Of a stretch of DNA of 64,000 nucleotides, positions 9,082 through 17,370 are shown piece after piece. The DNA is taken from positions 620,001 to 684,000 of the forward strand of contig CALOGB020000056.1 in assembly GCA_942636505.2 (NCBI GenBank), read 5' to 3'. Origin of the DNA: an uncultured bacterium (GTDB lineage: Bacteria; Pseudomonadota; Alphaproteobacteria; Sphingomonadales; Sphingomonadaceae). Below the pieces are notes generated by a model. It was not told the DNA's origin. It was given only the letters and a program-made list of their open reading frames with translations, and made no database searches. Each line of letters begins with the position of its first letter. Within the stretch, counting starts at the first letter, position 1. The position numbers and the translations under genes were made by a program.

Positions 9082-11820
9082 ATGTTCGGTGGCCTCGCCA
9101 AATCCTTGTTCGGTTCGTCCAACGACCGCTACGTCAAGTCGCTCAACCCGATCCTCGCCAAGATCGCCTCGTTCGAGCCGTCGCTCCAGGCGATGTCGGA
9201 CGAGGAACTCTCCGCGCAGACCGTCAAGTTCCGCGCGCGGCTCGCGGAGGGCGAGAAGCTCGACGACCTCCTCCCCGAGGCGTTCGCGACCGTCCGTGAG
9301 GCCGCGCACCGCGTGCTCGGCCAGCGCCATTACGACGTCCAGATGGTCGGCGGCATCGTCCTTCACCGCGGCGAGATCGCCGAGATGCGCACCGGCGAGG
9401 GCAAGACGCTCGTCGCGACGCTCGCGACCTATCTCAACGCGCTCCCCGGCGATGGCGTCCACGTCGTCACCGTCAACGACTACCTCGCGGCGCGCGACGC
9501 CGAGTGGATGGGGCAGGTGTATACCTTTCTCGGCATGACGATCGGCGTCATCATCCCGAACCTGTCCGACGAGGAACGCCGCGCCGCGTACGCCGCCGAC
9601 ATCACCTACGGCACGAACAACGAGTTTGGCTTCGACTATCTCCGCGACAACATGAAGTACGAGCGCAGCGCGATGACGCAGCGCGCGTTCAACTTCGCGG
9701 TGGTCGACGAGGTCGATTCGGTGCTGATCGACGAAGCCCGCACGCCGCTGATCATCTCCGGCCCGACCGACGACAAGTCCGAGCTGTACATGCAGGTCGA
9801 CGCGGTCGTGAAGCAGCTCGATCCGATCGACTATGACAAGGACGAGAAGCAGAAGACGATCATCCTCACCGAGGACGGCACCGAGAAGGTCGAGCGGATG
9901 CTCGAGGCGGCGGGGCTGCTCGAGGGGCAGAACCTGTACGATTTCGAGAACACCCAGGTCGTGCATCACCTCAACCAGGCGCTGCGTGCGATCGTGATGT
10001 TCAAGTCTGACATCGACTACATCGTCAAGGACGGCAAGGTCATCATCATCGACGAGTTCACCGGTCGCATGATGGACGGCCGGCGCTGGTCGGACGGCCT
10101 GCACCAGGCGGTCGAGGCGAAGGAGGGCGTCCAGATCGAGCCCGAGAACCAGACGATGGCCTCGATCACGTTCCAGAACTATTTCCGCATGTACCCCAAG
10201 ATCGGCGGCATGACCGGCACCGCGGCGACCGAAGCGGCCGAGTTCTACGACATCTACAAGATCAACGTCGTCAGCATCCCGACCAACGTCGAGGTGAAGC
10301 GCGTCGACGAGGAAGACGAGTTCTACAAGGATACCAAGGACAAGTTCGCGGCGATCGCCAAGAAGATCAAGCATCACGCGGACCTAGGCCAGCCGGTGCT
10401 GGTCGGCACCGTGTCGATCGAGAAGTCCGAGATGCTGAGCGAGTTCCTGGTCGGCGAGAACGTCGATCACAAGGTGCTCAACGCGCGCTTCCACGAGATG
10501 GAGGCGCACATCGTCGCGCAGGCCGGGCGCAAGTCCGCGGTGACGATCGCGACCAACATGGCGGGCCGCGGCACCGACATCAAACTCGGCGGCAACCTCG
10601 AATTCCGCATGCTCGACGAGCATCCCGAACTGGTCGAGGGCACGCCTGAGTATGACGAGGCGGCGGCGCGGATCACGATCGAGATCGAGGCGGAGAAGCA
10701 GGCGGTGCTCGCCGCGGGCGGTCTGTTCGTGCTCGGCACCGAGCGTCACGAGAGCCGGCGCATCGACAACCAGCTGCGCGGGCGTTCGGGGCGTCAGGGC
10801 GATCCGGGCCTGTCGCGCTTCTATCTGAGCCTCGACGACGATCTGCTGCGCATCTTCGGGCCGGACACGCTGTTCGCCAAGATGATGCGCAACAATATCG
10901 AGGACGGCGAGGCGATCGGCAGCAAGTGGCTGAGCAAGGCGATCGAGACCGCGCAGAAGAAGGTCGAGGCGCGCAACTACGATATCCGCAAGCAGGTCGT
11001 CGAATATGACGACGTGATGAACGAACAGCGCAAGGTGATCTACGAACAGCGCGCGGACATCATGGATGCCGACACGGTCGGCGACGTGGTGACCGACATG
11101 CGCGCGGAGACGGTCAACGTGATCGTCGGCGATGCGTGCCCGCCCAACTCGTATCCCGAGCAGTGGGACGTCGCGGGGATGAAGACGCGGCTCGCCGAGG
11201 TGATGAACCTCGAGCCGCAGATCGACGCGTGGCTGCTGGAGGAGTCGGTCGACCCCGAGGTGATCGAGGAGCGCGTCCGCGCGATGGCGGACGAGGCGAT
11301 CGCGCAGAAGTCGGCGGATCTCGATGCGGAGACGTGGACGTCGGTCGAGAAGTCGATCCTGTTGCAGAACCTCGACCATCACTGGAAGGAGCATCTCGCG
11401 ACGCTCGACGCGTTGCGTCAGGTGGTGCATCTGCGCGCGTACGCGCAGAAGACGCCGATCAACGAGTATAAGCAGGAGGCGTTCTCGCTGTTCCAGCGCA
11501 TGCTCGAGACGATCCGCGAGGACGTGACCAAGACGATCGCGCACGCGCAGTTCCAGATGCAGGCACCGGTCGGGCTGCCCGAACTGCCGGACTTCATCAC
11601 GACGCATTTCGACCCGTTTACGGGTGAGGATGATTCGAACGACTTCGATGCGGGCACGCGCGGCCACATCACCTCGACGATGCCGCCGTTGCAGATCCCT
11701 CAGCCGCAGGAGGCCGATATCGGCGAGGATCCGGCGAACTGGGAAGGCGTGGTGAGCCGTAATGCGCCTTGCCCTTGTGGGTCGGGGCGGAAGTACAAGC
11801 AGTGCCACGGGGCTGTTTGA
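9082..11820 (+). CDS. secA: SecA, preprotein translocase ATPase
   Basis: SecA drives export of unfolded preproteins through SecYEG. The protein has 912 residues when started at the ATG preceded by AGGAAAT (9082). A TTG in frame at 9010 would add an unlikely 24-residue tail. Walker [10 protein letters not shown] is at residues 102-110, the DEAD-like motif [13 protein letters not shown] is near 210, and the helicase C motif AGRGTDI is near 495. The C-terminal zinc-binding SecB/ribosome-docking tail is intact ([13 protein letters not shown]). An exported small ORF precedes it (8731-8982), which may matter for its regulation. Confidence 0.98.
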   Translation: MFGGLAKSLFGSSNDRYVKSLNPILAKIASFEPSLQAMSDEELSAQTVKFRARLAEGEKLDDLLPEAFATVREAAHRVLGQRHYDVQMVGGIVLHRGEIAEMRTGEGKTLVATLATYLNALPGDGVHVVTVNDYLAARDAEWMGQVYTFLGMTIGVIIPNLSDEERRAAYAADITYGTNNEFGFDYLRDNMKYERSAMTQRAFNFAVVDEVDSVLIDEARTPLIISGPTDDKSELYMQVDAVVKQLDPIDYDKDEKQKTIILTEDGTEKVERMLEAAGLLEGQNLYDFENTQVVHHLNQALRAIVMFKSDIDYIVKDGKVIIIDEFTGRMMDGRRWSDGLHQAVEAKEGVQIEPENQTMASITFQNYFRMYPKIGGMTGTAATEAAEFYDIYKINVVSIPTNVEVKRVDEEDEFYKDTKDKFAAIAKKIKHHADLGQPVLVGTVSIEKSEMLSEFLVGENVDHKVLNARFHEMEAHIVAQAGRKSAVTIATNMAGRGTDIKLGGNLEFRMLDEHPELVEGTPEYDEAAARITIEIEAEKQAVLAAGGLFVLGTERHESRRIDNQLRGRSGRQGDPGLSRFYLSLDDDLLRIFGPDTLFAKMMRNNIEDGEAIGSKWLSKAIETAQKKVEARNYDIRKQVVEYDDVMNEQRKVIYEQRADIMDADTVGDVVTDMRAETVNVIVGDACPPNSYPEQWDVAGMKTRLAEVMNLEPQIDAWLLEESVDPEVIEERVRAMADEAIAQKSADLDAETWTSVEKSILLQNLDHHWKEHLATLDALRQVVHLRAYAQKTPINEYKQEAFSLFQRMLETIREDVTKTIAHAQFQMQAPVGLPELPDFITTHFDPFTGEDDSNDFDAGTRGHITSTMPPLQIPQPQEADIGEDPANWEGVVSRNAPCPCGSGRKYKQCHGAV

Positions 11821-11843
11821 GCGATCAGCACTGAACCGGTCCA

Positions 11844-11946
11844 CCACCCCAGCAAAAGCCGGGGCCCAGTTGGTGAGGTCGCAGTAACGGAGCGCATCCG
11901 CAGTTAGCAACGTCCCCCAATTGGGCCCCGGCCTCCGCCGGGGTGG
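11844..11946. repeat. Family A palindrome, copy 1
   Basis: Two 30-base arms in inverted orientation enclose about 43 bases of unrelated sequence. The arms share CCACCCC...GCCGGGGCCCA(A/G)TTGG and match at 25 of 30 positions. The same arms recur at 53243-53350 and 54321-54430. The element lies just after secA and could fold into a long hairpin in RNA. It looks like a non-autonomous palindromic repeat of the REP/BIME type; no transposase is seen. Confidence 0.8.
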
Positions 11947-11968
11947 GACGGGACGATACGGCCCCCTT

Positions 11969-12048
11969 CGTTCTCCCGCGAAGGCGGGAGCCCAGGCTAC
12001 CAGCGATGGCGTGTGGGACTCCTGGACCCCCGCCTTCGCGGGGGAACG
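11969..12048. repeat. Family B palindrome, copy 1
   Basis: Inverted arms of about 28 bases (CGTTCTCCCGCGAAGGCGGG... / ...CCCGCCTTCGCGGGGGAACG) flank about 23 bases. It starts 22 bases after the family A copy. Each arm contains its own small hairpin (CCCGCGAAGGCGGG). The second copy is at 54481-54558, again directly after a family A element. Confidence 0.8.
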
Positions 12049-12106
12049 GTTGTTCGCCGGGAGGCGGTAGCGTGGAGCAACCCGTCCGACAGATCGTTAG
12101 GGCTCG

Positions 12107-12523
12107 ATGCGCCAAGCCACCACGATCCTCGCCATCGACACGACCCGCCAGGGCCTCGTCGAAATCACCCAACAGATAACCCGCTGGGTTCGTGATCAAA
12201 GCCTCACTGAAGGCCTGTTGACGGTATTCTGCCGCCACACCTCCGCCTCTCTCCTGATCCAGGAAAACGCCGCGCCCGAGGTGCGAACCGACCTCGAAGC
12301 CTATTTCGCCCGCATCGCCCCGGAGTCGCGTGAGTATCTCCACGACGACGAAGGCCCGGACGACATGCCGGCCCACCTCCGCACTGCGCTCACCCAGGTC
12401 CAACTCTCGATCCCCCTGATCGACGGCCGACTCGTGCTCGGTACATGGCAAGGCATCTACCTGTTCGAGCATCGCCGCCGCCCGCATCGTCGTACTTTGG
12501 CGCTGCACTTGATCGGCGTTTAG
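12107..12523 (+). CDS. YjbQ/UPF0047 family protein
   Basis: A protein of 138 residues of the YjbQ family (secondary thiamine-phosphate synthase-like). The diagnostic core is FCRHTSASLLIQENA, followed by DDEGPDDMPAHLR and the end segment GTWQGIYLFEHR. These hold the conserved His, Ser, Glu and Asp residues of the small beta-barrel trimer. Some members have weak thiamine-phosphate synthase activity, but the true role is unsettled. It stands alone between the A-B repeat pair and a lipoprotein gene. The start ATG is at the repeat-free edge; the ribosome binding site is weak. Confidence 0.85.
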   Translation: MRQATTILAIDTTRQGLVEITQQITRWVRDQSLTEGLLTVFCRHTSASLLIQENAAPEVRTDLEAYFARIAPESREYLHDDEGPDDMPAHLRTALTQVQLSIPLIDGRLVLGTWQGIYLFEHRRRPHRRTLALHLIGV

Positions 12524-12644
12524 ACGAAATGTGAAAAATGAGTCAGCAAGGTGGCGCATTGGAGCGAACCCGTTCATCAACCGTTCCACCACTGACGGCT
12601 AATAAGAGGCGTTTCGCCGCACTCGCCGCGAACGGAGACATACC

Positions 12645-13271
12645 ATGTTCATGAAACCTGGTCGCAAGGTCGCATTGGCAGCGCTCGCAACGGGCGCTCT
12701 ATTGCTGGCCGGTTGCGCGACCGAGACCACCTATCGGCCGGCGACGGGCCAGGGGTTCAGCCGCACCGGCTATAGCGACCGGCAGGTAGAGCCGGGTCGC
12801 TTCCTCGTCAGCTTCGCCGGTAACAGCGTTACGTCGCGTGATACCGTCGAGCGTTACCTGTTCTTCCGCGCGGCCGAACTGACGTTGCAGAATGGCTACG
12901 ACTACTATCTGATGGCCGACCGTGACACCAATCTCCAGTCGCGGACTTACTCGACGCCGGGGATCGGTGGCGGGTTCGGCTATGGTGGCTTCGGCGGCTA
13001 TTGGGGCCCGTCGTGGCGTTATTACGGCCGCGGCTTCGGCTGGCGCAACTGGAGCCCTTATGGCGGCTTCGGTGGTGGTTTCGGCGGCGGCTATGGCGGT
13101 TTCGGTGGTGGCCCATGGGGCAACGACTTCGATATCCGCACGATCGACCGGTATGAAGCGACTGCGGAGATCGTGATGCGCAAGGGCCCGATCCCGCGCG
13201 ACAACATCCGCGCGTTCGATGCGCGCAAGGTGGTCGACAGCATCGGACCGAGTGTCGTGTTGCCGAAGTAA
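12645..13271 (+). CDS. CC0125/CC1285-type lipoprotein
   Basis: A lipoprotein of 208 residues with a signal peptide and lipobox LLAGC, giving a lipidated cysteine near residue 24. After it comes the conserved block FRAAELTLQNGYDYYLMADR, then a glycine/tyrosine/phenylalanine-rich centre made of GGFGG repeats (residues about 105-160). A short conserved C-terminal segment follows (FDARKVVDSIGPSVVLPK). This layout fits a family known from Caulobacter as CC0125/CC1285, of unknown function. GGAG lies 8-11 bases before the ATG. A second start two codons in (MKPGRK) is equally possible. It probably sits on the inner face of the outer membrane. A strong terminator follows. Confidence 0.72.
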   Translation: MFMKPGRKVALAALATGALLLAGCATETTYRPATGQGFSRTGYSDRQVEPGRFLVSFAGNSVTSRDTVERYLFFRAAELTLQNGYDYYLMADRDTNLQSRTYSTPGIGGGFGYGGFGGYWGPSWRYYGRGFGWRNWSPYGGFGGGFGGGYGGFGGGPWGNDFDIRTIDRYEATAEIVMRKGPIPRDNIRAFDARKVVDSIGPSVVLPK

Positions 13272-13290
13272 GCGTTACCTTCGAGATGCC

Positions 13291-13329
13291 AAAAAGGCCG
13301 GGCTACCCCAGTGGTAGTCCGGCCTTTTT
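13291..13329 (+). terminator. Rho-independent terminator after the lipoprotein gene
   Basis: AAAAAGGCCGGGCTACC, a short loop, then GGTAGTCCGGCCTTTTT: a long stem with an A-tract and a T-tract. It lies 20 bases after the stop codon. Because the A-tract mirrors the T-tract, it may also stop transcripts arriving from the other side. Confidence 0.88.
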
Positions 13330-13340
13330 CGTGCGTTGCT

Positions 13341-13438
13341 CCCTCTCCCCTTCGGAGAGAGGGTCGGGGTGAGGGGCTGTTGTAGAGGGCAGCGTCTGTG
13401 GCGCCCCTCACCCAACCCTCTCCCCGGAGGGGAGAGGG
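13341..13438. repeat. Family D palindrome, copy 1
   Basis: Arms CCCTCTCCCCTTCGGAGAG...GGGTGAGGGGC and GCCCCTCACCCAACCCTCTC... are inverted around about 25 bases. It fills the gap between the terminator and the mfd stop codon. Related C/T-rich palindromes lie at 16918, 21088 and 33827. Confidence 0.75.
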
Positions 13439-13439
13439 C

Positions 13440-16400
13440 TTAAGAAGCCGCCTTCGCCAAACCCTTCGACAACTGTAGCGCACCATGCAGTCGCGCCTTC
13501 GGATCGCCCCACGCGCGTTGCAGCACCAGCTTGCAATCCGGCCGCAACCGCGCGACCCCGTTCAGCCGCTCGACATAGGCCAGTAGCTTGTCGATGTTTG
13601 GCGGCTTGTCGTCGTGGAACGACACCAGCACGCCCTTCGGCCCGACGTCGATCTTCGATACGCACGCGCGTTTCGCGTTCAGCTTGATCTCGATGACCTT
13701 GATCAGATTCTCGGTCGCATCCGGCAGCGGGCCGAAGCGATCGATCATCTCGGCCGCGAACGCCTCGATCTCCTGGCCCTCGTCGAGATCGTTGAGGCGA
13801 CGATACAGCCCCATCCGCAGGTCGAGATCGGGCACGTAATCCTCGGGGATGAGGATCGGCGCGTCAACCGTGATCTGCGGCGAGAAATCGCGCGGCCGCG
13901 ACGAGGTCATGCCGCCAGCCTTGGCGTCCATGATCGCCTCCTCCAGCATCGCCTGGTAGAGTTCGAACCCGACTTCCTTGATATGCCCGGTCTGCTCGTC
14001 GCCGAGCATGTTGCCAGCACCACGGATATCCAGATCGTGGCTGGCAAGCTGGAAGCCGGCCCCGAGCGAATCGAGATCGGACAGCACCTTCAGCCGCTTC
14101 TCGGCGGTGACGGTCATCTGCCGCTCGGGCGGCGTCACCAGATACGCATACGCACGCGTCTTCGACCGGCCGACACGCCCACGCAGCTGATACAGCTGGG
14201 CAAGGCCGAAACGGTCGGCGCGGTGGACGATCATCGTGTTGGCGGACGCGATGTCGATTCCGCTCTCGATGATCGTGGTCGAGACGAGCACCTCGAACTT
14301 CTTGTCGTAGAAGGCGGACATACGCTCCTCGACCTCGGTCGGCGACATCTGGCCGTGCGCGACGACGAAGCGGATCTCGGGCACCTGTTCGCGCAGGAAG
14401 TCCTCGATCTCGGGCAGGTCCGCGACCCGCGGCGTGACGACGAAACTCTGCCCCCCACGGTAATGCTCGCGGAGCAACGCCTCGCGCAGCACGACCGGAT
14501 CGAACGGCATGATGTACGTCCGCACCGCGAGGCGATCGACCGGCGGGGTCTGGATCACCGACAGTTCGCGGATGCCCGACATCGCCATCTGCAGCGTGCG
14601 CGGGATCGGCGTCGCGGTCAGCGTCAGCATGTGCACGTCCGCTCGCAGCGCCTTCAGCCGCTCCTTGTGCGTGACGCCGAACCGCTGCTCCTCGTCGACC
14701 ACCACCAGCCCGAGCCGCTTGAAGTCGATGTTCTTCGCCAGCAGCGCATGCGTGCCGATGACGACGTCGATCGTGCCGTTCGCCAGCCCTTCCTTGGTCG
14801 CCTTCGCCTCGCTCGCGGTAACGAGCCGCGACAGCCGGCCCATGTTCATCGGGAAGCCTTCGAAGCGCGCGACGAAGTTGTTGTAATGCTGGCGCGCGAG
14901 CAGGGTGGTGGGGCAGACGATCGCAACCTGCTTGCCGCCCATCGCCGCGACGAACGCGGCACGCAGCGCGACCTCGGTCTTGCCGAAGCCGACATCGCCG
15001 ACCACCAGCCGATCCATCGGTTTGCCCGCGGCAAGATCGCCGAGCACGTCCTCGATCGCGCGGTCCTGGTCCTCGGTTTCCTCGTACGGAAAGCGATCGA
15101 CGAAGCTGGGATAGCCGCTCGCATCGGGTTCGAGCACGTCGCCCGGATGCAGCGCGCGCTCGGCGGCGGTCGCGATGAGTTCGCCGGCGATCTCGCGGAT
15201 CCGCTCCTTCATCTTCGACTTGCGGCGTTGCCAGCCTTCGCCGCCGAGACGGTCGAGCGTCGCGCCTTCCTCGGACGAGCCGTAGCGCGAGAGGACGTCG
15301 ATGTTCTCGACGGGCACGTACAGCTTGTCGCCGCCGGCATAGCTTAGCGCGACGCAATCATGCGGGCTCTGGCCGACCGGGATCGAGGTCAGGCCCTCGT
15401 ATCGCCCGATACCGTGCTCGGTATGGACGACCAGATCGCCCGGCGTCAGCGTCGCCAGTTCGGCGAGGAAGGCGTCGGCGGATTTCTTGCGCTTCTTGCG
15501 GTGGACGAGGCGGTCGCCGAGCATGTCCTGCTCGGTGAGCACTGCAATCCCCGGCGCGGTGAAGCCGTGATCGAGCGGCAGGACGATCAGCGCGACGCCG
15601 AAGCTGCGCGCGGTGTCGGCGATGCCGAGCGCGTCCTGCCAGGTCTCGGCGTGCTTGCCCCCCTTCATGCCGTGATCGGCGAGCAGGCTCCCCAGGCGTT
15701 CGCGTGCACCGATCGAGTAGCTGGCGAGGATCGGCCTGCGACCTTGCTTCCGGAGCTTCTCGACGTGATCCGCGACGGCTTCGTAGATGTTCGCCTGGGC
15801 GGCGCGCTCGGGACCGAAATCGCGCGGGCCGTCGACGTCGAAGTCGAGCACGGCATCGCTTGGCGGTTCGTGGAATGGCGACGTGATATGCGCCGCGAAC
15901 GCCTCGACTCCGCCGGACCATTCCTGCGCGTCGAGATACAGCGCCTTGGCGGGCATCGGGCGATAGCTGCCGGGCTGGGCGGCCTCGGCGCGCTTGCGGT
16001 TCTCGTAATAGTCGGCGATCGATTCGAGCCGGCTCTCCACCGCCGCCGTGACGCCGTTATCGCGCACCACCACGTCGTCGGCGCCGAGATGGTCGAACAG
16101 CGTCGCCATCTTCTCCTCGAACAGCGGCAGCCAATGCTCCATGCCCGCGATGCGGCGGCCCTCGGAGATCGCCTGGTACATCGGATCGCCGGTCGCGGTC
16201 GCGCCGAACGCGTCGCGGTAGCGGGTGCGGAAACGCTTGATCGAATCCTCGTCGAGCAGTGCCTCGGAGGCAGGGAGCAGGACGAAGCCGTCGATCCGGC
16301 CGGTGGTGCGCTGGTCCGCCGCGTCGAACGTGCGGACGCTCTCGATTTCGTCGCCAAAGAAATCGAGGCGCAGTGCGTGGTCTTCGCCCGAGGGATAGAG

Positions 16401-16910
16401 ATCGACGATCCCGCCGCGCACGGCATACTCGCCCTGGTCGTGCACGGTGTCGGTGCGGACATAGCCGTTCGCCTGGAGCAGCATGGCGAGCTTGTCGCGA
16501 CCGATCCGTTCGCCGGGCGCCAGACGCGCGACGAGTTGGCGGATACGGAACGGCGTGAGGACGCGCTGCGTCGCGGCGTTGGCGGTGGTGAGGAGCAGCT
16601 GCGGGCCCTTGGGCTTGCCCTGGAGTCGTTGCAGCGCGGCGACACGTTCGGCCATGATGCGGAGCGTCGGCGAGGCGCGGTCGTAGGGAAGGCAATCCCA
16701 GGCCGGGAAGCTCAGCACTTCGAGATCGGGCGCGAAATACGCCGCGCTCGAGGCGACCGCGCGCATCGCCGCATCGTCCGGCGCGATGAACACCGCGCGC
16801 GTCTTCGCGGCCCGCGCGAGGTCGGCGAGCAGCGACGGCTGGAAGCCGGACGGCACGCCCGACAGCGTCAGCGGGCTCGTCGCGGAGAGGATCGTCTTGA
16901 GGTCTGGCAT
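13440..16910 (-). CDS. mfd: Mfd, transcription-repair coupling factor
   Basis: Mfd removes RNA polymerase stalled at lesions and recruits UvrA. The protein has 1156 residues. The UvrB-like N-terminal region (FPAWDCLPYDRASP) is followed by the RNAP-interacting domain (PGDLVVHTEHGIGRYEGL). The RecG-like translocase carries Walker A VGDVGFGKTE, DEEQ box VVVDEEQRFGV and motif VI QLRGRVGRS. I place the start at the ATG of MPDLKTIL (16910). A longer reading is open to 17000, but its extra 30 codons are family D repeat sequence and are not conserved protein. sdhE lies upstream on the same strand across that repeat. Confidence 0.96.
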   Translation of the reverse strand: MPDLKTILSATSPLTLSGVPSGFQPSLLADLARAAKTRAVFIAPDDAAMRAVASSAAYFAPDLEVLSFPAWDCLPYDRASPTLRIMAERVAALQRLQGKPKGPQLLLTTANAATQRVLTPFRIRQLVARLAPGERIGRDKLAMLLQANGYVRTDTVHDQGEYAVRGGIVDLYPSGEDHALRLDFFGDEIESVRTFDAADQRTTGRIDGFVLLPASEALLDEDSIKRFRTRYRDAFGATATGDPMYQAISEGRRIAGMEHWLPLFEEKMATLFDHLGADDVVVRDNGVTAAVESRLESIADYYENRKRAEAAQPGSYRPMPAKALYLDAQEWSGGVEAFAAHITSPFHEPPSDAVLDFDVDGPRDFGPERAAQANIYEAVADHVEKLRKQGRRPILASYSIGARERLGSLLADHGMKGGKHAETWQDALGIADTARSFGVALIVLPLDHGFTAPGIAVLTEQDMLGDRLVHRKKRKKSADAFLAELATLTPGDLVVHTEHGIGRYEGLTSIPVGQSPHDCVALSYAGGDKLYVPVENIDVLSRYGSSEEGATLDRLGGEGWQRRKSKMKERIREIAGELIATAAERALHPGDVLEPDASGYPSFVDRFPYEETEDQDRAIEDVLGDLAAGKPMDRLVVGDVGFGKTEVALRAAFVAAMGGKQVAIVCPTTLLARQHYNNFVARFEGFPMNMGRLSRLVTASEAKATKEGLANGTIDVVIGTHALLAKNIDFKRLGLVVVDEEQRFGVTHKERLKALRADVHMLTLTATPIPRTLQMAMSGIRELSVIQTPPVDRLAVRTYIMPFDPVVLREALLREHYRGGQSFVVTPRVADLPEIEDFLREQVPEIRFVVAHGQMSPTEVEERMSAFYDKKFEVLVSTTIIESGIDIASANTMIVHRADRFGLAQLYQLRGRVGRSKTRAYAYLVTPPERQMTVTAEKRLKVLSDLDSLGAGFQLASHDLDIRGAGNMLGDEQTGHIKEVGFELYQAMLEEAIMDAKAGGMTSSRPRDFSPQITVDAPILIPEDYVPDLDLRMGLYRRLNDLDEGQEIEAFAAEMIDRFGPLPDATENLIKVIEIKLNAKRACVSKIDVGPKGVLVSFHDDKPPNIDKLLAYVERLNGVARLRPDCKLVLQRAWGDPKARLHGALQLSKGLAKAAS

Positions 16911-16917
16911 TCGAACT

Positions 16918-17021
16918 CCCCCCTCCCTGGAAGGGAGGGTCTGGGGGTGGGTTGGTCTGGGGCAGGTGTCACGGCCGCCAAGCGGCCGACCGACCCCCAA
17001 CCCCTCCCTTCCAGGGAGGGG
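16918..17021. repeat. Family D palindrome, copy 2
   Basis: Inverted arms CCCCTCCCTGGAAGGGAGGG... and ...CCCTCCCTTCCAGGGAGGGG, each with its own small hairpin, flank a short unique core around 16955-16985. It sits between sdhE and mfd, and an in-frame open reading through it creates a false N-terminal extension of mfd. Confidence 0.78.
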
Positions 17022-17031
17022 CGCAGACGCG

Positions 17032-17298
17032 TTACTTCACGACCGTCACGTAGTTGATGTCGCGCATCGCCTTCATCATCGGTCCGTCCCATTCGGGCGG
17101 GCAGACGATCGAGCCGATCGCCCAGCCCATGATGTCGACGTCCTGTTCCTCCAGCAGCGCCTCGAACCAGTCGAGCTCTTCCGGCGTCCACGTCCGGCCA
17201 TAGGTCGCGAAGAAGCCGCCGATCATCATGTCGGCCTCGCGCGTGCCGCGGTGCGAGCTGCGGAAGCCGAGGCGCTTCAGGCGGGTTTCGTGATCCAT
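17032..17298 (-). CDS. sdhE: SdhE, flavinylation factor of succinate dehydrogenase
   Basis: A small cytoplasmic protein of 88 residues that helps attach FAD to SdhA. The family hallmark RGxxE is present as RGTRE near residues 17-21. The usual downstream signature is also seen: LDWFEALLEEQDVDIMGW. Length fits the SdhE/YgfY family. It lies upstream of mfd on the same strand and diverges from recG, with 72 bases between the two starts for back-to-back promoters. The sdh genes are not in the window. Confidence 0.92.
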   Translation of the reverse strand: MDHETRLKRLGFRSSHRGTREADMMIGGFFATYGRTWTPEELDWFEALLEEQDVDIMGWAIGSIVCPPEWDGPMMKAMRDINYVTVVK

Positions 17299-17370
17299 CG
17301 TATCTCCAACGCCGATAGACCGGCGACCGCTGGCGGCGGGCGTCGGCTAGGCTATAGAGGCCAGATAGTC

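Noticed and set aside
16911-17000. N-terminal extension of Mfd
   Set aside because: It is encoded by a family D palindrome and is not conserved protein.
13614-17057. Two long plus-strand open frames (577 and 565 codons) opposite mfd
   Set aside because: They are mirrors of the mfd frame with Arg/His/Asp-rich composition and no motifs. mfd is complete on the minus strand.
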